Source of the DNA: Crambe crambe
Taxonomy: Eukaryota; Porifera; Demospongiae; Poecilosclerida; Crambeidae
NCBI GenBank assembly: GCA_963924555.1
Contig: OZ004582.1
Coordinates: 4,092,001 to 4,156,000, forward strand
Reading direction: 5' to 3'
Length of the DNA: 64,000 nt
The notes under the pieces were generated by a model. That model searched no databases, was not told where the DNA came from, and saw only the letters and a list, made by a program, of their open reading frames with translations. Shown here in pieces: positions 1 to 13,200 of the stretch. The position numbers and the translations under genes are program-made. Every line of letters begins with the position of its first letter. Positions within the stretch are counted from its first letter, which is position 1.

Positions 1-349
1 GTTGGTTCTGTGGCTTGTCCCCTACCTTCTATCTCTTCTCAGGCCAGTGAATCGAGTTTTATGACGCTCCTACTAGCTGGTACTATTGACTGAGATGCAT
101 GCTCAAAGGGGATTCCCCTCCTGCGGCAGATCAATGACATATTATGACGCATTAAAAAACAGTGACATCATGAACAAAATGGCACTTTTATATTGGTTTC
201 TGTAGGGAATGTGTTATAGGGAGATTTGTGCAGTGTATTTTCTTCAGCTCACATGTCTGACCTATATAAGAGTAAGTATATAAAATTTAGAGAATGCAAT
301 AGCTACAAATCATAAGATATATAAGGTTGACAGACTAAGCGATATATAA

Positions 350-1035
350 GGTTGACAGACTAAGCTGGAAGCACTGTAGCATAGCAGTGACAAATGCAGT
401 CCATGGTGCAATTTAGGGTTTGTCAATTCTGTAACAGTTAGCAGAGCAAATGCAGTACATAGCCAGCACCTTGTTTCCGTACTTTTTATAGACATGTACT
501 CAAGCCTACATCACTCTTTTATTTAGAAGAAATGTTTTTACTCTCACTTGTTTGCACACTTTTTTCAAGGGGGCATGGCTAAGGATTCAAGAACGACCCT
601 TTACCAACTAATCTTACCACGCCCACCGCAACTAAGCAAGACAGTTTTTTCTCAGTGAGTGTATAAAAAAAACGTCTACATTGCGTCTACAAAGTGTATA
701 AACTAACTGTGCTGTCTACGAAGCGTTCGAGAATTTGAGTCATCCACAAAGGCACTCTAACGGAAATTGACGGTTAAGACTTGAGCTTTACTTCAATTTG
801 AACAATACCATCCTTACCTGAGGTTTAGAGCTTCAAGATGGTACCAAGATCGTAGGTATAGGATGAAGCAGTCAGGAGTTATGGCTGTCAAGCGTCCACA
901 AAGGTACTCGGACAGTTAGGACTTGAGCTTTACTTCAATTTGAACTATACCATTCCTTAGATCAGGTGTAGAGCTTCAATATGGTACCAAGATCGTAGAT
1001 GTAGGATGAAGCAGTCGGGAGTTATGGCTGTCAAG

Positions 1036-1069
<34 letters not shown>

Positions 1070-1110
1070 AGCGTGGGCATTTTGCGTGTCAAGCCTACAT
1101 AGAGAGTGCT
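350..1110. repeat. Dispersed repeat, half copy of the foldback family seen at 23040-23925
   Basis: This stretch matches 23040-23925 in the opposite orientation: shared blocks include the 'tgacaaatgcagtccatg' stretch near 390, the 'acgcccaccgcaac' block near 630 and the 'gagttatggctgtcaag' block. Inside it a segment of about 66 bp (826-891) recurs at 967-1036. An (ATT)n microsatellite lies at about 1036-1066. No coding frame is convincing. It is a non-autonomous repeat of unknown class. Confidence 0.7.
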
Positions 1111-1225
1111 CTCCTTTTTTAATGATAAAATATTACTATGTTTTGTTCCTTCTCTCCCTCAGAATAACCACACTCAGCAAAATTTTAATTGGCCCAATTG
1201 ACTACCAGTTTGGTTGCATAAGGAC
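1104..1225 (+). repeat. Short fragment of the right end of the CXC-gene transposon
   Basis: About 120 bp match two blocks of the large unit at 39337-45885: 1105-1175 resembles 45285-45360 (shared 'taatgataaaatatta' and 'gtttgttccttctct'), and 1185-1225 resembles 45845-45885 (shared 'cccaattgact' and 'tttggttgc'). About 470 bp between the blocks is missing here. It shows that the end sequence of that unit is itself repeated in the genome. Confidence 0.6.
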
Positions 1226-1361
1226 TATAGGTCTGCATGACTCAAAATACTTAGATTCCACAAGATATCCCAGACAGTACAGACCTATAATGCCCCTAGA
1301 TCATCCCTGAATCATGCAGACATGGGACTTATACACTTATAACCCTCAAATATGCAGCATA

Positions 1362-2024
1362 CAGGCCCGTAGCAAGCAAATTTCAATTGGTCAGGCCAGG
1401 AAATGGGTGTGCCCACTTGATATCCTGGGCGACACCCATTTATTATAATAATTATAATTATTAGTTAATTATAAACCAATTAACTAGAATTTGATGATCT
1501 AATCAGATCCTTGAGGTCAAGTGCATCTGTTTTGTCCTTATGCACATGAAGGATCATTAAACAGTTGAGGTGTTCTTGTGTCATAGTAGTACAAAGGTAA
1601 CTTTGACACACCTCAGGCCAAAAGATCGTTCAGATGAAGCGTTAATGGCTGGCATAACCAAGATAAGCTGCAAAAGACTGGGATAAGAGGGACAGTCGAC
1701 CATTGCAGAGAGAGAGAACAGAAAGTCCTTGATATCAATATTTCTTCATCTGCTTGCAGCTGAAAGTAAACTCCAAGAGTTATAAGTTGGGCTTGCAAAA
1801 GATCTTTGTCAAATCATTTTTGTACATGTTCAAGCTCTTGGGAGAAACACTAACAGCCATCATAATTGCATAGCAAAAAAATGAACCAGCTGCAAAGCAA
1901 TTATTAATCCACGTGTGCACGCATGCACGCGAAACCACACTCACTGCAATAAACATTGACCTTTAACAGGCTTCAAGTTGATCCGGCCAAAACCTGACCA
2001 ACCAGACCGCTTGCTACGGCCCTG
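1362..2024. mobile_element. hAT-like non-autonomous element (MITE), 663 bp
   Basis: The left end reads CAGGCCCGTAGCAAGC and the right end, reverse-complemented, reads CAGGGCCGTAGCAAGC. A second paired block (TTGGTCAGG) follows on both sides. A CAGGG-CGTAGC type terminus is typical of hAT elements. I could not find a clean 8 bp target duplication and there is no transposase inside, so the class is assigned from the termini only. Confidence 0.6.
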
Positions 2025-2446
2025 GGCCATAAGTATGATTGTTTACACAATGCCAGCAAGCATGCCAGTACACATCTGTGCAGCATGCAAGTGACATTAC
2101 TTGAAAATCTTAGTCGAGGATTAATATCACCCAACTTATGACCTATAGCAAGAGCTTAGAACCAATAATGGTAACTGATATGAAAAATCATTTCTCAATA
2201 TGCTACATTGTTTGTATGCCTACATTACTGGTGTTATAAACTTTATTATCTTATGACTCATAAATACTTATTCTTATTTGTGACTCGTTATTACAATTAG
2301 TCTTTATTGTTCACAGGTTCGGTCTTTGGGCTACTGGACGGTGTCGCAGGCACGATTGAATCTCTTACACGGTCCTTCGTGCCAGATTGCTCAAGTTTGG
2401 ACATACTACGCCTTGCCAAAAATAGACTCTTGACGATTTTCGATTA
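2025..2446. other. Gap with no gene recognised
   Basis: AT-rich sequence between the hAT-like MITE and the first BEL/Pao relic. Its last 100 bases could be the untranslated leader of the BEL element, but no LTR or primer-binding site could be paired. Confidence 0.3.
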
Positions 2447-3830
2447 GTGCCCACCATAACAGAAGAGCTGACCCATAAGAAGAGTGTCTCTGCTGGGCAC
2501 CGAGCATCAGCCACTCAGACAATCGATCAAGCTGAGAAACTCCTGGGACCAGATAACCCTGACGCTTCCAGACTGCTACAGCCGAAATTAAGTCTACTCA
2601 AGCAGCTGGACCTCAGATCACGAGAACCTTGCTGGTGAAATTGAACAGTCTGATAATTTTAGAGGAGATACCTATGCTGTCATCGTCAAAATAGAACACC
2701 TCCCTGCAAAAAAAAAGAGTCTCTTGCCTCTCGGAGAGTCAACTGATGGATCGCCTGCCCAAATGAGCCAGGTGAAGCTGCCAAGGCTTGCCATTCAGCC
2801 ATTCAGTGAGGACCTAACTGCCTGGATCACATTCTGGGATTCCTACAAGTCAGCTATCCAGGACAACAAATTCGTATGGCAGTCTCTTCACTTCAATTTT
2901 GATCAATAGGCTCATCATAAATAGGAAGGCTGGGGGTAATGATTGCTGGTGGAGGAAGAAGTTCAAGCCAGGGAAAGAGCTGCTGCCCCTCAAAGAAGCC
3001 CTTTCAGCTGTTATTGTCACCAACTACACCCCTCCAATACCTGCAGAGTTGTAGAACAACCTAAGGAGAGGAGACGCGTCCTCAACCCGGCTGATGTTAT
3101 GTCTGCTTCAGAAGGGGACATAAAGGCCGACACTGTCGTTCCAAGGCCAAATGCAACCATTGCCATGATTGTCATCACATCAGTATCTGCTCCAAGGGAT
3201 CTGCGCCTTTGAGTAGCTCAAACCCGGAAGTCAACATCCCTAAAGGAAGTCGACCACATCCCACAACGCCCACTACTACTACTTCACTCAGGACGAATTC
3301 TATCCAAATCATTTTGCTTCAAACAGCCCAAGCTTTGATACTCAACCCAGATAACCCTCAGTGCTCCAAGCGTGTCCGGATGGTCCCGGACAGTGGTAGT
3401 CAGCAATCTTACGTCTGAGTCAGGAGCTTTCACTACAACCCAAGGTGAACAAAGCATGTCAATGGATGGAGGGTCTCAAGTGTGTGAGGTTGTAGTGTTA
3501 GTGTGCTGCTCAAGGGTGGTGGAATAAGAGAACTTACCCTTTGTAAATCTCTCACATGGCCCATCAAGATCTGTCAGGAAAGCTATGTGGCATTTCACTG
3601 GACTTGCACTTGCAGACACATCAGATTTCCATGATCCATTGCAAGTAGACATCCTCATTGGATCTGATCAGTACTGGCTTGCCACTGGCAAGACTAGACG
3701 TGGACTTCATGGTCCCACTGGAGTGCACACTGACTTGGGTTACCAGACCAACCTTCGACCAGCCTTGTGATGCATACCCTACATGTGGAGTGCCTCCCCC
3801 AAACTGAACAACCACTGGATGACAGGCCAA
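2447..3830 (+). pseudogene. BEL/Pao retrotransposon gag-pol relic, copy 1
   Basis: Several short frames in succession give parts of one BEL/Pao polyprotein. At 2724-2909 the text VKLPRLAIQPFSEDLTAW...TFWDSYKSAI is the gag-type DUF1759 start. At 2943-3212 CYCHQLHPSNTC is part of a zinc knuckle. At 3209-3418 VRMVPDSGSQQSYV is the aspartic-protease-like DUF1758 motif. At 3585-3770 DILIGSDQYW is the motif that precedes BEL reverse transcriptase. Stops and frame changes break every junction and no reverse transcriptase follows. It is a dead fragment; assignment to BEL/Pao is firm, boundaries are not. Confidence 0.8.
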
Positions 3831-4004
3831 AGTCTTCTGGGACTTAAGAGTCCTTTGGCATCACTGGCCAAGTATTCGGGACAAGATTCAATTCACTGGT
3901 GACACTGGTTGCCCGTCAACAATGGATGAAGTGAACGTGTCCAGACTAGAAGTATGTCTAGAGCATGTCGAGAAAGAGACATTGGGCTTCCAACTTGGGT
4001 AATC

Positions 4005-4605
4005 TCACGCCTCAGGATCCGTGATTACCAAGAATTTTACGTTCACCCAGCAACTTCTTGACTTTGTGGCAACAATCAAAAGTCTTCTTTGAGAGTCTGG
4101 CATATACATTGAACAGGTCATCAGTTTCTTCTAATCCAAGAGCGAGAAGTTCTCCATTGATAGCTTTCAATTAAGCCTTGAACTCATCCAGACGATCACT
4201 GTACCGCTGTAGAAGATAAAGATAAGTGTCATCAGAATCTTCTGGTATTGATTGAATTTCAGTGCCCACTAACTCAAGAGCTTGTCCTAGGTGGCTCAGT
4301 TTCCTGGACTGAATGTCTCTGGCACCAGCACTGGCTGCAGGTAGGTTGGATTTGATAATCCTCTGAAGCTGGCTTGTAAGTACCTTAACTATATCGTCAT
4401 GTTCATCAAGTACTTCTTGCTCAGCAGCCAGAATGTCTTCATCATCAACTGCATCAATAATGCTATAGTGGTGAGTCTTGAACTCAGCATTCAAAGCAAT
4501 TAACGTTTCCTTGTAGCGTTGAGCAGTCCCAACCACCTCTGCATCTCTGGCAGCGTCTTCAACATTGATGGGAATGTGCTCAATTGGACCACCTTTTGGG
4601 AGCAA
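4005..4605 (-). pseudogene. Inverted BEL/Pao gag N-terminal segment
   Basis: On the minus strand a 144-codon frame (4605-4171) reads GTAQRYKETLIALNAEF ... LQRYSDRLDEFKA and, past one stop, continues with GELLALGLEETDD-type sequence to about 4005. This is an acidic, helical N-terminal gag region of the BEL/Pao type. It abuts the plus-strand continuation of the same protein (TTFWEQFSISVHDRTN from about 4590), so the N-terminal part of this copy is inverted relative to the rest. Confidence 0.65.
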
Positions 4606-5757
4606 TTTTCAATATCAGTTCATGATCGTACCAACATATCAAAACCAGAAAAGTTGGTTTACTTGCAGCAGGCATTGAAAGATGGTTCTGCCTAACATAC
4701 AATAGAAGGATTGTCACGTTCGGGCAACCAATACAACAAAGCTGTGGATTGCCTACAACAGAGATATGATTGTCCCAGATTGATACATCGCACTCATGTT
4801 CAGATGATTGTCGAGACTCCTCCACTCAAGGAAGGAACGGGTAGAGAAATTCGTCCATTACATGACAAGGTCCAACAACACTTAAGGGTTTTGAAATCCA
4901 GGAGCCACCTGGACCCTTACTTACATCTGTGTTAGAGCTGAAACTAGACGCAAGTACCATGTTCGAGTGGCAGAAGCACTCTCAAGACTCTACCGAAGCT
5001 CCCACTACAACGAGCTGCTGGAATTCCTGAATATGCGGGCTCAAGCATCAGAAGTCTCCGACCATGGAAAGAAAACCAGCAAGAGTGAGACCATAGACAA
5101 AAGCCAATTGCTTCATTTGTTGGTAACACTTCTAATACTACTGCCAATTGTGTGTTGTGTAAGAATGACCAGCATCCCCTCTATGCCCAAAGTTTAAGAA
5201 CCTATCCCATGAGCAAATGATCACAACACTGAAAGAGTTCTGTATGCATGAATTGTCTGAGACTAGAAACAATGCAAGTCCCTCCACCATTGTCGTAAAT
5301 GTCAGAAGCCACACCACACATTACTATGTACATGTAGAGAAGGTGGAAGCATCTAACACACAGCATGTTGTCCCTATATCCTCTAGAATTGCTTCTGGGG
5401 TATCCTTAGACTCATTGCTGATGACATGTCGTGTTTCTGTTGAAGTACCTGATGGTTCCACTGTCAGAGCACTATTTGATAGTGCCTCACCAGCGTTATC
5501 CATTTCTGAAAGATTGGCTAACTCTCTCTCTTTGCCTCGCTCTAATAGAAAGGTCAGCATATCAGGCATCGCAGGTCTCCACTCAGTTCACGTTGCGTGC
5601 CACTAACTCAGCTAAGAAAAGCTTCAAGGTTACAGCCATCATTGTGCCCGAGGTCACGTGTAATTTACCACTTTATCCTGTCCAGTTTAGCTCTAGCTGG
5701 AAGTATCTCTATGATACTCTACCTAAGCTACATGACATCACAAACATAAAACTTTAA
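4590..5757 (+). pseudogene. BEL/Pao retrotransposon relic, copy 2
   Basis: Plus-strand frames give TTFWEQFSISVHDRTN, YNKAVDCLQQRYDCPRLIH and EIRPLHDKVQQHLR (DUF1759 gag region, 4590-4930), then SHYNELLEFLNMRAQ (4967-5110) and the protease-like stretch VEVPDGSTVRALFDSASPA with ISERLANSLSLPRS (5430-5560). Frameshifts separate all blocks and the element stops before reverse transcriptase. It differs in sequence from copy 1, so it is a separate insertion, not a tandem duplication. Confidence 0.8.
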
Positions 5758-5759
5758 AG

Positions 5760-6328
5760 TTCTAGTTACAGATAACATTCAGGTCATCTAACTTCAGGAG
5801 TTGAGTCAAAACTTTTGTATTATACTTTTCTATTAGTAGTATTCTAGTTATTGTCAAACCCTTATTGGGCATAGTAACATTATTCTAACTGTAGACATGT
5901 ATTACTTATTGGACCGATCGGTCTTGGCCAGCGGTATGTTCATGGTTCATTATTTGGTATTAATCGTCACTTGAGTCGTATGCTTGGTTAATTAGAGTTA
6001 TGACTATAACGTAAAATGGTGAAAGTGTGGGCTGCTTAAATCTAGCTTAATCTAGGAGAGAGTCGAACACTGCTCGATTGACTCGTAACAGGTATAACAT
6101 CCCTGAGTAACTATTATAGAATCTACACTTTGGCACCACTCCAGTGCCAAGGCATGTGTGAATGTGCACACTAGCCAGTATAGACATAATCATGTGACCT
6201 AGCCTACCACACTTCTCTAGGTCAATCAAGATAATAATATGATACATGAGCTAAAGAACAAGAACATACAAAAACACAAAGCTCATACAAGCTGGTTGTG
6301 TAAGCTGCTATTTGGCAACTTAATACTA
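5760..6328. other. Gap, AT-rich, nothing recognised
   Basis: No open frame, repeat unit or splice-consistent exon could be supported here. It lies downstream of the last visible exon of CREC copy 1 and is presumably intron of that gene. Confidence 0.3.
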
Positions 6329-6945
6329 TACCGTAGGGCAGGTTAATTCGTTAGGAAAAAATTCCGTCATATCCGGAATCGTTATACTAATGAAAGAATT
6401 GAATGGATAAATCTTTGCACATGCACATTGAAGACGAAATTTTTTCCCCTGCCCAGTTTCTGTTGAAGCGCAAAGGCAGGTGGACTAGCTATTTCGAGAG
6501 AGACACTTGCATTCGTGGCTATCACGAATACAAAGCTATTTGGGCTGCTGCTGTAGCTGGAGTGTAGGCGAGAACCAACTAACCTCGTTAGACATCTTAA
6601 TGTATGGACCTCTCTTTTTAATCCGAGACTCTTCCTGCATCTCTTCAACTGCACACTATAGCCGCTTCTATAGCCTTGATGGTATCAAAGCGGACAATGG
6701 TCCATCAGGATTGGAGAGATCCCTACCAGGTGCAACTAGCCACGAGCAGCTTTTGAAGCAGTTCTCTTACAACAGTCTCTAGCTAGCTCTCGCACGAAGT
6801 GATTACGATTGACGATCTACCACATGTATTGTGCAAAAAATGCGTGCAAAAATTTATGACAGTAAAAATTATGACGAATAAAATTTCAACTCTTTATACC
6901 AACGACGAATTTTTTTCCCTGACGAAATCAACCCACCCTACAGTA
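6329..6945. mobile_element. MITE with CYGTAGGG ends and TA target duplication
   Basis: The left end reads TACCGTAGGGCAGGTTAATT and the right end, reverse-complemented, TACTGTAGGGTGGGTTGATT. Pairing continues through a GGAAAAAAATTC(C)GTC block to about 40 bp. TA at both edges fits a TA target duplication of the Tc1/mariner type. The interior has only short frames that I do not trust. A third copy of the terminus occurs at 8487. Confidence 0.65.
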
Positions 6946-7201
6946 GGTAGCAATTAATTACACACACATAAGTGAGGTTACAAAAAATACACTGACCCAC
7001 TTCTAGCAAATTCCAGCTCTTTTTTAATGAATTGACCAGTAATCTGTAATCTTTATTATTATCACATAAATGTGTAGAATCAGAACATTTGGCTACATTA
7101 CACAAAGTGCTCACCCTCAGCCAGCCTAACCCAAGCCCTAGCCCTAAACCTAGCACTGGGTCTCAGCATTCAAGGATAAGAAGATTATTTAACTTGCGTA
7201 C

Positions 7202-10200
7202 TTATGTACTCTTCTAATTCCACATAGCCATCCCTGTTCTTGTCCATATCCACCATGGTCTCTTCTATGACTATGTCTCTCATATGTTGAGCTTCTTCTG
7301 CAGTAAATATAATTCATTATTCAATTGACCACACTAAGCTACAAAAGTAAAAACATTTCTAACAAAATGTCAGATCTGGGGTCACTGGGGTCACTATGAC
7401 ACTGGGGACACTGGTATCACCGGTGAGTCGAGTCACTGGGGTCACTGGTGACTGGTGTCACTGAGGTCACTGGGGTCACTTGGGTCACTGTGGTGACTGG
7501 GGTCACTAGGTCACTGGGGTCACTGGGAACACCAGTTACCCCAGTAGTCACCGTAGTCACTCGGGTAACTGGAGTGACTAGGGTCATTGACTGGGGTCAC
7601 GGGGGAGATTGCGTCACTAGGGACACTGGGGTGACTGGGTCACTGGGGTAAATGGGGTAACTGGGGTCAATGGGTTCACTTGGGTCACTGGTGACGAGGG
7701 TCACTGGTATAAGAACAAGGTACCAAAGTCAGTTACAGTGAAACTTGTATTAAGAGACCACCCTATTCAGAGACCACTCTCTTTAAAGAGCACTTGGTTA
7801 TGTCCCAATAGTGCTCGTAACATACATTTTGACCTCTATAAAGATATCACCTCCATTAAGTGACTATAGAGAGGTTTCACTATATAAGCTGGAAAGCCTA
7901 TCCTAATTTCCTTATAACCATGTACAAAGCTTTTATGGCTGACAGTTATCTTAGTGCCTTTCTGCTTCTGCTGGCCTCACTTATCTGTGTTTGCTCAGAA
8001 ATGGCTAGCATAAAGTATGCATGTATAGGCATCTAATTACATAGCTTGGGGAGCAATGGCTAAGAAGTAGAAAATTACAACAGTACTATGGAAGGATGAA
8101 GCTCTAGAGTGCACGAAAGAACAGAAAATTACTTGGTTTATTTGTTTTCTACTTGGTATGACTGCACACTATATTACATTCATAAACAGACCGGATATCG
8201 GACAATTTTCAGTCCGGGTAATACCGCGCATGCTCCTGAAGACGAAATGGCTGGACGAGAGCCAAGTTTAGGGAACATCATTGATGGAGCTATGCTTGTT
8301 CCAGAGTCAAAGAGGAGGATTGTATCCATCAAGACAGTTGAGAAATGGGTCGTTGAGAACGAAAAGGCTCTCTCTACAATCTGAATCAGTAGTGGATTTG
8401 CATGCAAACTGAATGAACAATTGTACCAAACTCTGTTACTTTCAATATTGGTTTCTATGAGGGACAGAAACATGCTAAAACGTGGATACCGTAGGGCGGG
8501 TCAATTTTCCGGTTATTCATTGCACACGTGACTAGGTAAAATTGCTCTTGACCAGACAAAATGTCCGATCAAGGTAAAAAGAGGCTATCTTCTAGTGAAT
8601 CTAGCACTAGTAGTCCTTGTTTTCAGCCACTATCAAAGAAAAGAGCAGTGCCTAGAAGGACAGTTAAGAAATGGATGAGAGAAAACATCAAAGAACTGAA
8701 CACTTCACTTTGGCTCAAGTTCAATATGGTCGATCACGATCATGTAGCAACACTAAGGTGCTCAGTCTGCTGTCAATTCAAGAATCTCAGGTCTGCTTTC
8801 ATCGATGGCACTACTTGTTGGACTGGCCTCTTCCAAGAACACAACTCCAACAAAGACTTAAGCACAGAGCCACTAGACTAATTAAAAGGACATTACATAA
8901 TCTATATTGTGACCAGGTAACAGGAAAATCAGGCATAACGCAGCATTAAAAATTTTTTTGATTTGTTGATATCTGTTATCTATGGCCCTTTGGCTCTCCA
9001 TTACGCAAATTTCAAAGCTTCAGGTCCTTTGATGCCCGAGGAACAGCTCTTAAAAAACTCTAGGTAGCGTCCATTAGCGTTTTAATTTTTTTAGAGAAAA
9101 GGCTGAATAAGCAACATGAACATCATTTCTGGCCATGCTCGTGCACTATCAAATTGAAGTGGGCAGAGCCTCGAACTAGAGTTAGAGAGAAGCTAGTTTC
9201 GCGCCTCCTGACGCTAATAAGTACCAACTAAAGCCTAGAAAGGAGTAACAAGGTACCGAAGGTAGCGTAGAAAGCTTAGTTAGTTCACATTTCCAAGCGT
9301 ATAAGCTAGAAAGCCTACCTTAGTTCTGGTGATTTTCAGCTGCTGGATTTTCCGTACACGAAGGTTTCATGGCTGACTAGCTAACTTTAGCACTTCATTT
9401 GAAGCCTTTCTACTTTAATCTAAGTTCCAAAACTTGGTCAAAAGTTTGTTCAAGGATCATAGTTTTGATCTACACAGAAAAAAAATTTTTGTTGAATAAA
9501 TGGCATGACTCGCTAAAATTACTCCTACGTAGAAAATTGTTCTGCCGCGTTATGCCCGATTTTCCTTTACCGGGTCACATTTAGTACCAGTTGTACTGTT
9601 AACTTGATTTTGAATTATGCAAGTATTGTATAGCCCAGTGGCGTTAGGAACAGATACCTGCACTCTGTGGGCTGCTTCTTAACCCAACATTGGTGGCAGC
9701 AATTCCACCTACTCACAGGCCATCGACCAGTGACAGAAAAATCCCAAGCAGTAAGGACCCAGCCTTCTAACTGGTGACTCAAAATCCCAAGTGGTGAGGA
9801 CCCAGCCTCCTATATGGAGACCTTCTCTTTGTTGCACAAAACTGCAGCAGCAAGGAAAGGTTTATAAAAGATTTCACCAGCTGTTTTAACAGCTCAACCA
9901 GCTATCTTTTTGCAGTGAAGCCGTCTAAGACACCACCAGGACTAGCCTGGCCAACAACACAACCAGCTTCTTCATCTACAACAGGATCTCATTGCAAACT
10001 GGCTACTCAGATGCAGAAAGAAAGATAACCACCACCACCATTGCTGGACATGTCAAGATATTCAACCTCTCTACCAGTACAAGAAACTCCTACATCACAA
10101 CAGCTCCAACATTACTTGGATGCATTGGAACAAAAAGACAGAGAACTGATAGACAGTCTGAAGAGGCACAAGGAGTCTCTACATGGACCTAGCCTGCAAA

Positions 10201-13200
10201 CACACAAGCAAGCTAAATTTCACTCTGTTTCTTTTACCAATCCTTACTGGCAAGAAATGCTACAACACAGACATGAAGAAGAAATGCACCGACTACTCAG
10301 TGGTGGAATGCACAGACAAGCATCAGAATCTTCCAGCTCAGAAGAGGAAGGAGCACGGCAAACTCCCCCACCAGCACCACAGCAACCAGAGTACCGAACA
10401 CTACCACAAGAAGGTACAATAGAATTACTGCTGCACCAAATGCAGCAAGACAGAGAAGCTAGCAATAGAAATATGGAATCTCTAGTACAAGCCTTAGCTT
10501 CAAACCAGCTTAAGAAATCTAAAATGGATGCCATTGCCCAATGTCCTCAAATGCATTAAAGAGGATGTGGTAGAATACCTACAAATGTTTGAGGAAATTC
10601 AAATTGCAAGGGGAAATCCCAAGGAAAATTGGACCCACTCCTTAATTCCACTGCTCAATAAAAATTGCAAAGCGGTAGTATTAGGACTGCCATCTTCAAC
10701 CAAGTATAACTACAAGCTATTCAAAGCTGAGGTTCTTGCCACAGCTTCACATAAGCACAGACAAAGCTCTAAAGGGAGCATGAAAAGAAATCTGGCTCAA
10801 CCTGGAGAGAGGTGGCCAATGCTTTAACAAAGAAAATCAGACTTTTCACACCTAGCCCAGAAACCAAGTTGCTACTGAAAAACTCATACAACTTTTGCCA
10901 TTTAAAGCTCAAGCTTTTGTGCGAGAAAGAGAGCCTAAAATTGTTACTGAAGCAGCTGATCTAGCCTCGTCTTATTTCTATTCTCACAACATGGATGAGT
11001 TCCATTGGGAGCTCACAACTATAAGCACAAACCTGCAAACCTCAAAGACAGCTTCAAAGAAAAATAACAAAATTACTCTCATCAGCAACATCAAAGCGCA
11101 CTTTGCTCACAAGCAAACTCACATGTCACATGGCATACCTGATCTTCAACAACTACAGCTTACTAATCAGTCTTCAAGGCAAACTAACCACACTGCTAAT
11201 CAGAAGTGCGCTAAGTAGGGACGGCAGGTCAAAGTCCATAGGACTGTAAACTAGAAACTCTCCTTTCTCTTCAAGCAGGAAATTGGGAGTTTTCTTTCTT
11301 ACCCTTACTCTACAGGTTCTCAGAAGGCTACAGTGAATCATTACATCTACAAAGAAGAGAGGAAAGTGTTTAAAAATCTAAAATTCATTCGCTAAGATAC
11401 GAAAAAAACGACATCTAAAAATTGACTTTTGTTCAGTTTGTTCATAATAATAATTACTGGCTGCAGCTATGACATTGAAATTGTTGCGATCTACTCTAGC
11501 GCTACTTCCAGGCGTGCCTTTTGCTATTTGTTAGAACTAAAAAGGCTTTATTCCAGAAAAAAGGCACGATTCCAGCTGTGTACTATATAGCCTATACTCC
11601 ATATAATGCACACTCTGTGCTGCCGACCATTACCTACTTCATCTAGGCTATACTACAAGGTGAATTGATTAGAACAGCATAAATCTCAGATAGCTGGAGT
11701 ATCTTTAGTTACAAGTCTACGACGGCTTTATGCATTATCTAGCTGCTGCAGTATTACCTGCATGCTTAATCAGTTCACCAAGCAGTATATTTTTACATCC
11801 GATGATTCAAAATGAGAATGTGGAGTCTGTAGTACAGACACTGCTAGCTAGCTCAACAGTATTGAATGCTATTATAGATGAAAATATCTCTGCTCAATAT
11901 CCACAAACACACACATATAGTGTGCGCAGAGGGTTAGCACTTCAGCACTTTTCATTATAGCACTGCTCATTTGCACTGCAGATGCTCATCCCCCATACTC
12001 TCCTCCCTCAAGCAAGACAACCAAATCTGGTAAACTCAATGGACTCAGGAGCTGAGAGTGCCATAAGTACTAAAGATTTATTGCCTGATAGTTTTATTCA
12101 GTACATGCCAGTCATAGTCACAGATGTCAACTCACAGGAACAAACCAAAGACCTGTCAAACAGCCATTTTCCCTGCTGAAATTGATGACACAAAGTCCAG
12201 ATGTTTGAAGCAGTAGTCGATAGGAAGGACCTACCACGCCCATTTATCATTGGGAGATCCATCCCTGGATTGGAGATAGACCATCAGAATGCAGGACACA
12301 GTGGAGGACACTGGTGAGGCAGGAGAAAGGGCCAACCAAGTAGTCCAGGAGAGTGACGACCCAGCTGCCTCCATACAACTGCAAAACAGCCACATCCTGC
12401 AGGGCAGACCAATCAACACCTTCCAGCTGCTCCTACTAAGACCTCATCAACACCTTTGACTCTGGACTTTGAAAATATGACAAAGGCAGACATTGCTGCT
12501 GTCAGAACCAGAGCTCAAGCAAGAAGAGAAATACAACAGCAGCAAGACAATGCTGCTACAGCTTCATCACAAGCTCCCATCACTCCATTGGAAGCTATAC
12601 CAGACCTGGATGGCCCAATCCCAGCAGAAAGATCTGGTAAGGGGTCACAGGAAGAAACAATAGATGCTCCTCAGAACAACATACAACAACTGGAACACGA
12701 ACCAGATACCACGCCTACTCAGACATACCCAGCGGATAGACCTGGCAATGTGGAAGAGGAGAGTGTGGCAGAGGATAACCCTACCAATCAACCAGAGCCA
12801 GACTATACAGTGGTTACTGCTCCATTCAACACTGCAACACTTATTGAAGAACAAAAGAAGGATCCACAGCTGAAACCAATGTTTGATGCAGCAGCTAATC
12901 CACTGCAGACAGATTTCATCATCAAGATTAATGTAGGACATGCCTGTTCAGGTCATTTGGTGCAAAAAAGACATGGCTACATATCCAACAGCATTTTTAC
13001 TGGCCTGGCATAGGCAAAGCTATCCAACAGCACTGCAAAGTCTGCATCATTTGTGCTAAGTTCAACAACCAGCCATCCCGCTGAAACGTGTGGACACGCC
13101 CACTACTGCTGAACCTTTACTCTCTGTATTCTCAGCCCATGGCACACTAAACATAATAGTTCACGACAATGGTGGCAATTTCACCAGTCAACTCATGACC

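Noticed and set aside
6382-6782. Two overlapping frames of about 90 codons
   Set aside because: Both lie inside the 6329-6945 MITE and overlap on opposite strands; no domain.
1-7201. Search for the last exons of CREC copy 1
   Set aside because: No minus-strand match to the exon 7 or HDEF exon of copy 2 was found, so the gene is reported as incomplete.
7448-7651. Open frame of 67 codons with repeated TGVT
   Set aside because: It is the GGTCACTGG minisatellite read in one frame; no start context or family.
7370-7715. Regular short repeats resembling a CRISPR array
   Set aside because: No unique spacers of even length, the units run on continuously, and the genome is eukaryotic.
10244-10534. 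Minus frame rich in cysteine and serine
   Set aside because: Shadow of the plus-strand gag frame; no family resemblance.
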